Positions 42,472-52,100 of a DNA stretch of 64,000 bases are shown here, in pieces. The notes under the pieces are model-generated. The model was not told the DNA's origin and searched no databases. It saw nothing but the letters and a program-made list of their open reading frames with translations. The stretch comes from Planctomycetaceae bacterium (lineage in GTDB: Bacteria; Planctomycetota; Planctomycetia; Pirellulales; Pirellulaceae): positions 1 to 64,000 of the forward strand of contig JAIYDN010000018.1 of assembly GCA_027487485.1 (NCBI GenBank), written 5' to 3'. Each line of letters starts with the position of its first letter. The stretch's first letter is position 1. The translations under genes were made by a program, and so were the position numbers.

Positions 42472-42990
42472 TCAAACCAAAAATGCTTGCGGCTAATGCT
42501 ACACGTTGCAAGCTACTGTGTTTCGCATAGTACCGATCGATCTTGGGAAAAACAAGAAACATTTTCGGGAAAGTACTTCCTGGCAACCCGCCAGTGGATT
42601 CGCAGCAAACCCAATTTCTACCGATGTGTCCAATAAATAGATGACACTGTTCGTCTACCGTACTGTAATGAAGATGATGCTATGCCATTCAACGCGTGTC
42701 ATTGAACCTCGACGCTTTCCGTTGGGTTCACCCCAATCGGAAGCAACAACTGGAAGCTACAAGCGGCTGCCCCTATTGAAATCCCATGCTCTTCCAGGCC
42801 TCCGTCTGGCTCGTCCCGGTCGGAGCTAGCGTGTGCACCCCTTGTAGCTGTCAGTTGTGCGCCCCGCCGAGACGAGCTCGACGGAAGCGATCGCTGAGCA
42901 ATGCTTTACGGTCGAAAAATGTGGGTCGAAAGATAGGCAGCGACAGCAAGGGCGTAAAATTTCTCGCCCCACATTTTTCGACAGACGCTT
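42472..42990. other. Intergenic region with dispersed repeat copy B
   Basis: The PadR promoter must lie in 42472-42640. Repeat copy B fills 42648-42986 and ends only 4 bases from the stop codon of the protease gene at 42991. Its long inverted arms could form the 3' hairpin of that transcript. No gene is supported here. Confidence 0.6.
42648..42986. repeat. Dispersed structured repeat, copy B
   Basis: This is the uninterrupted form of the element (about 339 bp). Its long arms GTCGAAAAATGTGGG (42911-42925) and CCCACATTTTTCGAC (42968-42982) are exact inverted repeats 15 bases long. The other hairpins match copy A, with differences mostly in loops or at paired positions. It is in direct orientation to copy A, and the two flank the PadR-HAAS pair. 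It ends 4 bases before the end of the protease gene. Confidence 0.9.
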
Positions 42991-44211
42991 TTAGTGCACG
43001 GTAGGAATAGGAACTAGCGCGACTTCAATTCGCACCTGTTTAGAATCGCGTTGGACGATCACTTCGATAGGATGCTCCATGGTGGTCAAGCCGACCAACT
43101 GAACCAGATGTTCGTCGTTCTCGACATACGTGCCATCGAACTGAAGAATTACATCCCCGTGTCGAAGGCCTGCAATCTCAGCAGGGCTATTGGGCTTGAT
43201 CACTTTGACGAAGGCTCCCTGAGGTCGAACGTCACCTTCTGGTCCTGAGGAACTGGTATTGAACGCTCGTTCCACACTGACACCTAGATACGACCGTTGC
43301 AATTCGCCTCGTTCGACCAAGTGCTTGGCAACCATTACGGCGACGTTGATGGGAATCGAAAATCCGATACCTTCATTTCCACCCGAGTTGCTTGCGATTG
43401 CGGTATTGATCCCAATCACTTCGCCGCGAAGGTTCATCAATGGACCTCCGCTGTTGCCGGGATTAATAGCCGCATCGGTCTGAATAAAATCTTGATAGAC
43501 AATTGCCTTAGAACCAAGTTCTAGATTTCTGCGCCCCTTTGCACTCACAATGCCGTAGCTTACCGAGTGATTCAATCCGAATGGGCTGCCCATGGCAAAT
43601 ACATAGTCTCCCATTTCTACCAATCGACTGTCTGCAATGCGAGCTGTCGGTAGGTTGGTGCGACCGATGTCGATTACGGCCACATCCGTGGATGGATCTT
43701 CCCAAACACGTATTGGCTTGAGAACGACTCCGTCACTTGTTTCGATCTTCAGGCTAGAAAGAGCTGCATCGTGGATCACGTGGCGGTTCGTGATCACGTA
43801 GTTGGCGTTTCCGAGCAGAACAATAACACCCGACCCAGCTTCCTCTACCTTTCTGACTTCTGGTTTGTACGATCGCGAGTCGGCACGCGCTGCCGCAGAT
43901 CCTCGTTCGTTGACCACTTCTTCTTTGATCGCTTCGATATGAACAACGGTGGGAGAAACGAGGCGTACCACTTTCTTGAGCAGAGAATTTTGGCGTTCAA
44001 GAAGCTCTACCTCCTGAGCGATCTGCGCGTACTGCTCGTCCCGATTGCGGATGCTCGAGCCAAAATCGTCCGCTTTACGGATCGTAACCGGTACAGTTCC
44101 CCTACCGGGAAACGCCGGATTTTGCGCCATAGTCGTACTTGCAAGCCCTGAGGTGAAGGATACTAACGCTGGAACCGCAATCGAAAGGGTCCAGAGGGAA
44201 TCAATTCGCAT
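42991..44211 (-). CDS. HtrA/DegP-like periplasmic serine protease with one PDZ domain
   Basis: The ATG at 44211 gives 406 residues (a TTG 39 bases upstream is possible). A signal segment (about 5-29, ending TTMAQNP) directs export. A coiled coil (about 50-80) precedes the trypsin-like domain with the triad H (NYVITNRHVIHDA), D (STDVAVIDI) and S (NPGNSGGPL). One PDZ domain (about 310-395, SYLGVSVERAF, then GAFVKVIKPNSPAEIAGLRHGDVILQF) follows. HtrA proteases degrade damaged envelope proteins. It follows a C-terminal processing protease gene by 246 bp in the same direction. Repeat copy B begins just beyond its stop. Confidence 0.92.
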   Translation of the reverse strand: MRIDSLWTLSIAVPALVSFTSGLASTTMAQNPAFPGRGTVPVTIRKADDFGSSIRNRDEQYAQIAQEVELLERQNSLLKKVVRLVSPTVVHIEAIKEEVVNERGSAAARADSRSYKPEVRKVEEAGSGVIVLLGNANYVITNRHVIHDAALSSLKIETSDGVVLKPIRVWEDPSTDVAVIDIGRTNLPTARIADSRLVEMGDYVFAMGSPFGLNHSVSYGIVSAKGRRNLELGSKAIVYQDFIQTDAAINPGNSGGPLMNLRGEVIGINTAIASNSGGNEGIGFSIPINVAVMVAKHLVERGELQRSYLGVSVERAFNTSSSGPEGDVRPQGAFVKVIKPNSPAEIAGLRHGDVILQFDGTYVENDEHLVQLVGLTTMEHPIEVIVQRDSKQVRIEVALVPIPTVH

Positions 44212-44457
44212 CGTCAATTTCTTTCGATTGGAACTTGCGTTAGGGCTCAACAGCGATGGATGCGTTCAAGAACAACTTGAAACGTCAATACGACCAATGA
44301 TGCTATTCGGGCGGAGCGCGTCAAAATTTTGATGCTAAAATGGGGTTGCCCTCATGAGACCCCAATTTGGATGGCACAAATTCCGTAATGTTGCAGCTTA
44401 ACGATTGTGCGAGAATTGGCGATCGATCCCTTTTCGCCCGTCGCTCCGGCCAGGATG

Positions 44458-46149
44458 CTACCGAAACGCAACTTTTTGCCGAGCGATCTCGATCGCCTTG
44501 AGTTTAGCGACATCGACTTGATCCAGCTTGGAAGAGACGAGTCGCTTGGAATCGATCGATGCCTTCAGAGAAACCACGGTGTCCGAGCTTGGTGTGGGCT
44601 CTTGCAGGTCCACCAAGACGTGTGGCTGGACACCTCGGGCACTGATCGGAGTTCCTTTGGGTGAGAAGAACTTCGAAACCGTCAAACGCAATCCACCGTT
44701 CCCATGTTCATTATGAAACACACCTTGCACGCTGCCTTTGCCATACGACGTTTGGCCTACAATGGTGCCGCGATTGTGATCGTTGATGGCTCCAGCAAAG
44801 ATTTCGCTGGCGCTCGCGCTGTCCCCGTCGATAAGAACAACCAGGGGAATGTCCCAAGCTGGAGCGGTTGCGTTGAAGTTATGGCTTTCTTGTCCATTCC
44901 TACCCTTGGTGGAAACAATCGAACCTCGCGAAAGGAACTGATCTGCCAGTTCTACCGCAGAGTCCAACAGGCCACCAGGATTTCTTCTCAAATCGATGAT
45001 GACGCTACGCATGTCTTCACGGCTTAAAGCCATCATGGCCCGTGTCACCTCGGCAGCAGTCGTTTTCTGGAAATTGGTGATCCGAATATAACCAACATTA
45101 GGTTCAGCCATTTCCGAAACCGTAACACTTGGCACGTCAACTCGTTTGCGTTGCACCTCCAAGTTTAGCATTTGATCGTCGATGGTTCGCAAAACCAAGC
45201 GAACAGTACTGCCTTCAGGCCCGCGAAGCAGATCAGCTGCTTTCTTCGCTCCAATTTCTTGGACGGACGCTCCATCGACTTGCAAAATGTATTGACTGGG
45301 AGCAATCCCCGCTAATTGAGCCGGTCCACCCTTGAAGACGTCCACAATTCGAAGCTCAGACCCCTCGGCCCATAATTCAACACCCAATCCGATTAAATTA
45401 CCATCGATCTGCGACATGACCTCGCGATACTCGCCCGGGGTTAGCAAAGAAGAATAGGGGTCGAGAAGTCCAACAGATCCAGCGATGTACTCATAGATTA
45501 CTGCCGTCGCCGACAGGCCAATCCTTTGACTCGCTTGAGTGGCCACAAAAGCGATCGCACTCTTGAGCTCTTCTATGGTTTGGATTTTCCTGCCAAAAAC
45601 CGACTTGTGAATCGTCCTGCGAAACTCTTCGACGGAAGCGGCGTCGGCATTGGAAAGATGCCGGCTACAAAAATCTTGTTCGGTCAAAGCCACTTCTAAG
45701 AATGCTGTCCCATGCAGCGCCAACTTGTAGTAGTCTACGGGCTCGACGTAATAAACCTCCAGCTTGGTGAGCACTTCGGTCAGAACTTGAAATGCGTCCG
45801 AGGCAGATGACGTTTCAACCACCTGCATGAAGGAGCGATCGGAATAACGTCGAGTCACATCGAAATGAACTCGGCAAATTTGCAGCCGATCGCTGCATTC
45901 CGCGAGCTTAGGCTCCTTTTTCAGCAATTTCTCGTAATGCAAAATGGCTTCTTGCCACCTTCGCTCTTGCTCCAGCCGCTTTCCTTCCATCATTTGGGAA
46001 CGAAGCGATTCGGATTGTACCCCGGCGATTGGTGCATTTTGCCCAACCGCTACGGGAAGGCTACTACCAGCTACTAAGCAAAAGGCGATTGCTAAGCTGA
46101 CTGGTCGCAGTAACAAGTTTCGCATACGAGATGGTTTGGCTAAGTGCAT
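44458..46149 (-). CDS. C-terminal processing protease (S41 family) with helical N-terminal domain
   Basis: The start at 46149 (MHLAKPSRMRNLLLRPVSLAIAFCLVAG) gives 563 residues with a signal peptide; a start 99 bases upstream has no such order. Residues about 35-95 form helices like a tetratricopeptide pair (GKRLEQERRWQEAILHYEKLLKKEP). A PDZ domain spans about 215-305 (GLGVELWAEGSELRIVDVFKGGPAQLAGI). The S41 catalytic serine lies in IDGDSASASEIFAGAI and the lysine in GQTSYGKGSVQGVF, so the dyad is intact. Such enzymes trim or degrade periplasmic proteins. Together with the HtrA-like gene it forms an envelope quality-control pair. Confidence 0.92.
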   Translation of the reverse strand: MHLAKPSRMRNLLLRPVSLAIAFCLVAGSSLPVAVGQNAPIAGVQSESLRSQMMEGKRLEQERRWQEAILHYEKLLKKEPKLAECSDRLQICRVHFDVTRRYSDRSFMQVVETSSASDAFQVLTEVLTKLEVYYVEPVDYYKLALHGTAFLEVALTEQDFCSRHLSNADAASVEEFRRTIHKSVFGRKIQTIEELKSAIAFVATQASQRIGLSATAVIYEYIAGSVGLLDPYSSLLTPGEYREVMSQIDGNLIGLGVELWAEGSELRIVDVFKGGPAQLAGIAPSQYILQVDGASVQEIGAKKAADLLRGPEGSTVRLVLRTIDDQMLNLEVQRKRVDVPSVTVSEMAEPNVGYIRITNFQKTTAAEVTRAMMALSREDMRSVIIDLRRNPGGLLDSAVELADQFLSRGSIVSTKGRNGQESHNFNATAPAWDIPLVVLIDGDSASASEIFAGAINDHNRGTIVGQTSYGKGSVQGVFHNEHGNGGLRLTVSKFFSPKGTPISARGVQPHVLVDLQEPTPSSDTVVSLKASIDSKRLVSSKLDQVDVAKLKAIEIARQKVAFR

Positions 46150-46538
46150 GGTGGTAGACAGAGTCCGATAGAAGAGTATGCAACCCCAAACGCGACCGTC
46201 AAAAAATCGGTCAACAAAGTCCAAAGGGAACAGTGCCGCAATCCGCACAGCTTACTGGCTGCGATCTTGATGTGGCGAGAATGGGGATAATGAGGACACG
46301 GGAAAGCGATCCCTCGATGGCCCAAATGGGGTGCGTCTTGTAACGCGCGTCCGGGCTATGCGTCCTGCATAAAATGCTTGGCCTTGGTTCTGCCAACGCC
46401 TGAACTGTACGCACCAAGTTCTCCCGAGGCAACTTCTTGGGGGGCACTCCCAAGGTTTCCGCTAAACTTTCACTTGAAAATGCCGTATACTGTAGGCGTT
46501 GAGATTGTCCCGTTGTGCTATTGCTGGAGCGTGTTCTT

Positions 46539-47273
46539 ATGGAACTCAAATTCGTTAGACAGTTTGCCCCGTTATCGTTGATGCTGCTTTTTGCAGGCTG
46601 CGGGACCCAACCCGTCGACGTAGTCGATCTCAACAAGGTGATCGATGCCTTGGTTGCCGTACTGGACGAGGGCAAAAAACCAGCCGATCCAGGACTAGCA
46701 CAGGGGGGCGAGGCGAATATTGCTGCCGCAGCCGGCTCGGCCGAAGTCACCAGCACAGCCGAAATCGAAGCGATCGAACCGTCCAAGCAAAACCCTGCGT
46801 TGGAGGCCGAATTCCTCACCAAGTTCGCTTCCAAGCTCAACGAAGTGAAAGCCATGAATGGCCCTGTTGGCGTCAGCATGTCGGCCGGCGGAGAAATCGT
46901 CGGTTTTAAGGATAGCGACGGGGATAACGTTCAGGACATGGGTGAAACGAAAGAGTTTACCGTCACGATCGACCCCGCCAACAATCGCTTGGTGGCCTCT
47001 GATAATAACGGCTACCATCGCCCACACGGCTACGGCTTCAACCCAGGCGGAATGATGATGGGCTACATGCTCGGTTCTATGATGGGGCGGCAAGGCAGCT
47101 TCTACTCGGGTGCAATGTCCTCGGCCCGACCGAACTTTACCAATACCTCCATGAGCCCCGCAAACTACCATCAATCGGCAGTCAGCAGCGTTCGCTCACG
47201 TTCGTCCGCATCTTCCGTTAGCTCGGGCGCTCGCGCCAGGACCGGTTCCAAAGGCTTCAGTTTTGGAAAATAG
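46539..47273 (+). CDS. Lipoprotein of unknown function
   Basis: The ATG at 46539 gives 244 residues starting with a lipoprotein signal (LSLMLLFAGCG, lipobox cysteine about residue 21). A middle region (about 90-145) has VGVSMSAGGEIVGFKDSDGDNVQDMGE, an Asp-rich loop that might bind calcium. The C-terminal 90 residues are rich in Gly, Met, Tyr and then Ser/Arg (GGMMMGYMLGSMMG, ending SKGFSFGK). It overlaps the next gene by 11 bp. Genes of this kind sometimes neighbour membrane-bound spermidine-synthase-like genes, but I do not recognise a named family. Confidence 0.75.
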   Translation: MELKFVRQFAPLSLMLLFAGCGTQPVDVVDLNKVIDALVAVLDEGKKPADPGLAQGGEANIAAAAGSAEVTSTAEIEAIEPSKQNPALEAEFLTKFASKLNEVKAMNGPVGVSMSAGGEIVGFKDSDGDNVQDMGETKEFTVTIDPANNRLVASDNNGYHRPHGYGFNPGGMMMGYMLGSMMGRQGSFYSGAMSSARPNFTNTSMSPANYHQSAVSSVRSRSSASSVSSGARARTGSKGFSFGK

Positions 47274-48819
47274 TCCAAAGCTCTCCCATCGGCAAACCGG
47301 ATGGCTTTTGCTTTCGGTTTTGATCGTCGCACTCTGCGGCATCGCATACGAACTGATCATTGCCGCTGTTTCCAGTTACCTGCTCGGAAATAGCATTGCC
47401 CAGTTTTCGATCACGATCGGTCTGTTCATGTTCGCGATGGGAATAGGATCCTATCTGACGAAGTTCATGAAGGACAATCTTGTTGAGCGATTCATCCAGA
47501 TTGAAATTGCTGTCGCTCTGATTGGCGGCCTGTCTGCTGCCATACTCTTTGTGGTCTTCCCCTTTTACGCTCTTTACAAACCTACTATGTATGGTTTGAT
47601 TCTGATCATCGGCACTTTGGTCGGTCTCGAGATCCCGCTGCTGACACGCATCATCTCTCGCTCCAATAGCTTTTCTGATTCGCTCGCTCATGTTCTCAGC
47701 CTGGATTACATCGGTGCATTGATCGGTTCTGTTAGCTTCCCATTGCTCCTTCTTCCTCACCTTGGACTGTTTCGATCCTCCTTTGCGATCGGCTTGCTCA
47801 ATATATCCGTCGCGATCATCGCATTGGTTCTGCTTGGGAAATCGCACCCCAAGGTACGCTGGGCTTGGTTTCCGGCATTGGCGGTCATCGCACTTCTCTT
47901 TTTGGGACTTCTGGCTTCTTCTTGGATTACGAAGTATGCAGAAGGTCAGTTGTTTGCAAACGAGATCATTTATGCAGAACAAACCCCGTACCAGCGAATT
48001 GTTTTGACCAGTCACCCACGCAACGGAGAAGTTCGATTGTATCTGGACGGTCACCTTCAATTCGCCGCCGCTGACGAACACCGTTACCATGAGTCTCTTG
48101 TCCATCCGATCATGAGCTACGGTCGACCTCCGAAATCCATCTTGGTGTTAGGCGGAGGTGACGGGCTGGCGGTTCGTGAAATACTGAAGTTCCCAAGTGT
48201 CGAATCCATCGAAGTGGTCGATATCGACCCGAAAATGACGGACATCAGCCAAACACTGGGACCAATTCGACGCATGAACGAAGACAGCCTCCAGGATCCG
48301 CGAGTGCGTTTGATCCATGTGGATGCCTTCAACTTTGTCCAAGAAGCCTACCAAGCCAGACTGAAGTCAGGCAATTGGTACGATCGAATCTTGATCGATC
48401 TTCCCGATCCACACAGCGAAGCATTGAACAAGCTTTATAGCAAAGAGTTCTATGGTTTAATTCACCGTATCTTGGATCAAGACGGTGTCCTTGTGACACA
48501 AAGCGGCTCACCTCTCATTACGCGTGAAGCCTTTTGGTGTGTGGCAGAAACCCTCAGAGCCGCGTCGTTCTCCACTCTTTCGTACCGTACACACTTGAAC
48601 TCTTTCGGCGAGTGGGGATTTCACCTGGCGGTCAAAAACAGCAACCCACTCGATCTGAAGGGGCTGCAACTTGCCGATGTGAAGCGACGGTTTTTAACCG
48701 ACGAAGTGTTCGTAGCCTCGCAAGTTTTTTCGCTCGATACGGCTCCTGTTCCTTCCCCAGCGAATTCGATTTTTGAACCCAAGCTTTACCTTCTGTATGA
48801 AGCGGGCCTTCAACGATGA
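47263..48819 (+). CDS. Membrane-bound spermidine-synthase-like protein
   Basis: From a TTG at 47263 the protein has 518 residues and overlaps the lipoprotein gene by 11 bp; no ATG or GTG lies near the first membrane helix. Six to seven helices (about 10-220) precede a soluble domain (about 230-500). That domain has the polyamine synthase fold: TPYQRIVLT, ILVLGGGDGLAVREILK (cofactor site), VVDIDPKM and the catalytic-region aspartates in LIDLPDPHSEALNKLYSKEFY. The acceptor and product are unknown; spermidine or a related aminopropyl transfer is a family-based guess. Its stop overlaps the uvrA start (ATGA). Confidence 0.85.
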   Translation: MENSPKLSHRQTGWLLLSVLIVALCGIAYELIIAAVSSYLLGNSIAQFSITIGLFMFAMGIGSYLTKFMKDNLVERFIQIEIAVALIGGLSAAILFVVFPFYALYKPTMYGLILIIGTLVGLEIPLLTRIISRSNSFSDSLAHVLSLDYIGALIGSVSFPLLLLPHLGLFRSSFAIGLLNISVAIIALVLLGKSHPKVRWAWFPALAVIALLFLGLLASSWITKYAEGQLFANEIIYAEQTPYQRIVLTSHPRNGEVRLYLDGHLQFAAADEHRYHESLVHPIMSYGRPPKSILVLGGGDGLAVREILKFPSVESIEVVDIDPKMTDISQTLGPIRRMNEDSLQDPRVRLIHVDAFNFVQEAYQARLKSGNWYDRILIDLPDPHSEALNKLYSKEFYGLIHRILDQDGVLVTQSGSPLITREAFWCVAETLRAASFSTLSYRTHLNSFGEWGFHLAVKNSNPLDLKGLQLADVKRRFLTDEVFVASQVFSLDTAPVPSPANSIFEPKLYLLYEAGLQR

Positions 48820-51398
48820 AAGCCAATCGCAAGCCATCGGCAGCTGCGAAACGGACTCGAAACGAATCCAACCCCGAAGGTGCAGACAAGCAGCCGAATG
48901 GCATTCAAGCCAATCGATTTATTGAGATCCGAGGTGCTCGAACTCACAATCTTAAGAATGTCGACCTGGATATACCACGCGGCAAGTTGACTGTCATCAC
49001 GGGCGTGAGCGGCAGCGGCAAGAGCTCCTTGGCCTTCGACACGCTGTTCGCAGAAGGTCAACGTCAATACATGGAAAGCCTGTCGAGCTACGCTCGTCAG
49101 TTTCTGGACCAGATGGAACGCCCGGATGTCGATTCGATTCGCGGCTTGCAGCCCGCTCTGTGCATCGATCAACAACAAGGATCCGTAAGCTCGCGAAGTA
49201 CTGTTGGGACCGTTACTGAGATTTATGACTATTTGCGATTGCTGATGGCCCGAATCGCCGTCCCTGCCTGCCATCAATGCGGATCGCCAATCGAACGACA
49301 ATCGACGATGCAAATCGCCAACTCCATTCACGCTTTGCCGATCGGGACCAAGCTCACGATCGCAGCCCCGATGGTGATCGGCCGCAAAGGGGCGCATGCA
49401 GACGTCCTCGAACGCATTGCGAAAGCTGGTCTACTGCGAGCTCGAATCGACGGCCAACAGTACGAGATCGAAGATTTGCCGACTCTGGCTGTTCGGAAAG
49501 AACATTCGATCTCCGCGATTGTCGACAGGATTGTGGTTCGTGAAGATAGTCGCGAACGTATCGACCAAGCGATCGCAGTTTCTATTCGATTGAGCAACGG
49601 TTTGGTTGAAACGGAAGCGACGCTACCTTCCACCGATTCCCCACAGTTTAAGCTCTATTCCACACGTTTTGCTTGCTTGGCTTGTGGGCATAGCCTTTTG
49701 GAAATCGAACCGAGAACCTTCAGCTTCAACAGCCAGTACGGTGCATGCGAAACATGCCAAGGGTTTGGGCACGTGCCTGACCATCCTGACCAGGTTTGCA
49801 AAGCATGCGATGGAAAGCGATTAAAAAAAGAGTCGCTTGCAATCCGCCTCGATGGCCGCTCCATTTCCGATATCGCCATGATGCCGATTGTTGAAGCGGC
49901 TCAGTGGCTGTCACAACAAAAGCTTGACGAAGAAAAATCCAAAGTCGGCGAGCCCATTATTCGGGAGATCGTCCAACGAATCGAGTTCTTACACGAAGTG
50001 GGCCTAAGCTATCTGACTCTCGACCGATCTGCAAATACCCTGAGCGGCGGTGAGCTCCAGCGAGTTCGCCTTGCATCTAGTATTGGTACCGGCTTGGTTG
50101 GGGTTTGCTACGTTTTAGACGAGCCCTCGGTTGGCCTGCACCCACGGGATACAGATCGTTTGATCGAATCGTTGCGTAAACTTCAGCGGCGAGGAAATAC
50201 AGTGGTCGTGGTGGAGCATGACGAAACCGTGATGAAGATGTCAGACCTTCTTGTTGATATAGGTCCTGGGGCAGGCAAGTTCGGCGGTACGGTGGTCGCT
50301 CAAGGAAGCCCCGAATCGCTCGCACAATCGGGAACGTCGATCACTGCCCAATACCTTCGCGGCGAAAAGGAAATGCCCGCCAGTCGCGCAAGGCCAGTGG
50401 ATCAAGATCACCCAAAAATCCAAATCATCGGAATCGACAAGAACAACTTGCGCAACGTCTCTGTCGATTTCCCCCTTCAACGCTTGGTGGCAGTCACAGG
50501 CGTCAGCGGCAGCGGAAAAAGTACGCTGGTCCATGATTCGCTGGCAGAGTCGGTCCGAAAAACTCTAGCCAACGAACCGTTACCGAAGCATGTACAACGT
50601 GTGTTGGGCCTAGAACAAATCGACAAATTGATCGAAGTGGACCAAACGCCCATCGGACGATCCCCTCGCAGTATTCCAGCAACCTTCTGTAATTTTTGGG
50701 ACGAGATTCGAAAAGTCTACGCAAAAACTCGCGACGCAAAGCAGCGAGGTTTCAACGCAGCTCGATTTAGTTTCAATACCGGGGCAGGTCGATGCGAAGC
50801 GTGCGGAGGCCAAGGCCGACAGAAACTCGAAATGAGCTTCTTAGCAAACGTCTATGTCGCTTGCACTCAATGCCACACACGAAGATTCAACCGCTCCACG
50901 CTTGCGGTGAAGTTCAAAGGGAAGTCCATCGCAGATTGCCTCGACATGAGCATCACCGAGGCACTGGATTTTTTTGATGCTTTTCCGAAGATCAGCACTC
51001 CGCTCAGGTGTTTGCAGCAAGTGGGGCTAGGTTATATAGCCGTCGGGCAACCTTCCACGACACTCAGCGGCGGCGAAGCTCAGCGCATCAAACTGGCCAA
51101 TGAACTTGCAAAAACGGATACTGGCAAAACATTGTACCTACTGGATGAACCGACCACGGGGCTTCATATCGATGATGTGGTTCGATTGATCGGAGTGATG
51201 CAGAGCCTAGTCGACAAGGGAAACACGGTCTTGGTCGTCGAGCATCATATGGATTTAGTCCGTTGCGCTGACTGGCTCATCGATATGGGACCGGGTGGGG
51301 GAGATGCAGGCGGAACGCTCATTGGGGCAGCAGCCCCCAAAGACTTTGCCGCTCGTTTCGAATCCCCAACAAGCCAAGCACTGAGAAAATTGGCGTAA
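48816..51398 (+). CDS. uvrA: Excinuclease ABC subunit A
   Basis: UvrA recognises bulky DNA lesions with UvrB. The 860-residue protein has two ABC modules: Walker [20 protein letters not shown] and [15 protein letters not shown], signature motifs [12 protein letters not shown] and [12 protein letters not shown], and Walker B regions [16 protein letters not shown] and [12 protein letters not shown]. The UvrB-binding domain ([28 protein letters not shown]) is present, as are zinc modules CLAC...CETC and CEACG...CTQC. It is about 80 residues shorter than E. coli UvrA, with trimming mainly in the insertion domain, and it lacks the usual long C-terminal tail. It is coupled by ATGA to the preceding spermidine-synthase-like gene. 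Confidence 0.94.
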   Translation: MKANRKPSAAAKRTRNESNPEGADKQPNGIQANRFIEIRGARTHNLKNVDLDIPRGKLTVITGVSGSGKSSLAFDTLFAEGQRQYMESLSSYARQFLDQMERPDVDSIRGLQPALCIDQQQGSVSSRSTVGTVTEIYDYLRLLMARIAVPACHQCGSPIERQSTMQIANSIHALPIGTKLTIAAPMVIGRKGAHADVLERIAKAGLLRARIDGQQYEIEDLPTLAVRKEHSISAIVDRIVVREDSRERIDQAIAVSIRLSNGLVETEATLPSTDSPQFKLYSTRFACLACGHSLLEIEPRTFSFNSQYGACETCQGFGHVPDHPDQVCKACDGKRLKKESLAIRLDGRSISDIAMMPIVEAAQWLSQQKLDEEKSKVGEPIIREIVQRIEFLHEVGLSYLTLDRSANTLSGGELQRVRLASSIGTGLVGVCYVLDEPSVGLHPRDTDRLIESLRKLQRRGNTVVVVEHDETVMKMSDLLVDIGPGAGKFGGTVVAQGSPESLAQSGTSITAQYLRGEKEMPASRARPVDQDHPKIQIIGIDKNNLRNVSVDFPLQRLVAVTGVSGSGKSTLVHDSLAESVRKTLANEPLPKHVQRVLGLEQIDKLIEVDQTPIGRSPRSIPATFCNFWDEIRKVYAKTRDAKQRGFNAARFSFNTGAGRCEACGGQGRQKLEMSFLANVYVACTQCHTRRFNRSTLAVKFKGKSIADCLDMSITEALDFFDAFPKISTPLRCLQQVGLGYIAVGQPSTTLSGGEAQRIKLANELAKTDTGKTLYLLDEPTTGLHIDDVVRLIGVMQSLVDKGNTVLVVEHHMDLVRCADWLIDMGPGGGDAGGTLIGAAAPKDFAARFESPTSQALRKLA

Positions 51399-51423
51399 GG
51401 CAAACCCCACGCTTTTTGCTTGA

Positions 51424-51927
51424 CTACAAAACCGCGTTGATACGAAGCGTATGCCCATCGGGGTGCAGCAATCGAAATTCACGCGAACCCCAAGGCTGAT
51501 CGGTCATGCCCAAGATAACATTCATGTTACTCCCGAGCGCTGCTGAGTGAAGTACGTCCAAGTCGGCTGTTGTAGCAACCCACAAACTGATCCAACATCC
51601 ACCCGTCTCGTCAGTGGGAGCATTCACTAACATGGGGCTAGGGCCGCCTCGCGAACCTTGAGCGTTCAAGCATAGAAAAACCTGAACCTGACCGCTTCCA
51701 ACCCCAGCAAAATCTGCCTCCCCATTATCATCGCGATCCGCCATGTCCTCAATGATTCCTGCATGATTCCACGTGAACGTACGTCGCCAACCAATTTGCT
51801 CAAACCACTTCAAGCTCTCAGGGACGTTCGAGACATTCAAGATAGGCGTAATAAACTCAATTTGCGGTAACAAGATTTTTGTTTCCTGTGCAATCAGCCC
51901 TTGTCCTTCTGTTTCGCCATTCAACAC
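51424..51927 (-). CDS. VOC-superfamily (glyoxalase/bleomycin-resistance-like) protein
   Basis: From the GTG at 51927 the protein has 167 residues; a TTG at 51870 would remove 19 residues that lie before the fold. It has the two beta-alpha-beta-beta-beta modules of the VOC superfamily: FITPILNVSNVPESLKWFEQIGWRR, GQVQVFLCLN, then GGCWISLWVATTADLDVLHSAALGSN and WGSREFRLLHPDGHTLRI, where the last stretch has the metal or substrate-side residues. The function cannot be told: members range from lyases to drug-binding proteins. It converges on uvrA (26 bp) and is divergent from the dehydrogenase gene at 52101. Confidence 0.85.
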   Translation of the reverse strand: MLNGETEGQGLIAQETKILLPQIEFITPILNVSNVPESLKWFEQIGWRRTFTWNHAGIIEDMADRDDNGEADFAGVGSGQVQVFLCLNAQGSRGGPSPMLVNAPTDETGGCWISLWVATTADLDVLHSAALGSNMNVILGMTDQPWGSREFRLLHPDGHTLRINAVL

Positions 51928-52100
51928 CGACTAATTATGAAGTAGCCGCGATAAAAACGCTCGTTGTTTTTGAAAAGTTTGGCTCCAAACCAGGTTCAAT
52001 TAGGTTGAAACAGGCTGGTTTCACTTCGTGTATAATTGAGCCCAACAGGCCGACTTTGCCTCGGCCTACCCTTCCTCCCCTCCGATTCCTTTCTCAAGGC

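Noticed and set aside
46486-46491. TATACT as the -10 box of the lipoprotein gene
   Set aside because: The hexamer fits, but no acceptable -35 box stands 16-18 bases upstream, so I do not list a promoter.
47257-48105. Minus-strand frame of 282 codons
   Set aside because: It is antisense to the membrane-bound spermidine-synthase-like gene, very rich in Asp, Gln, Arg and Lys, and shows no fold or signal.
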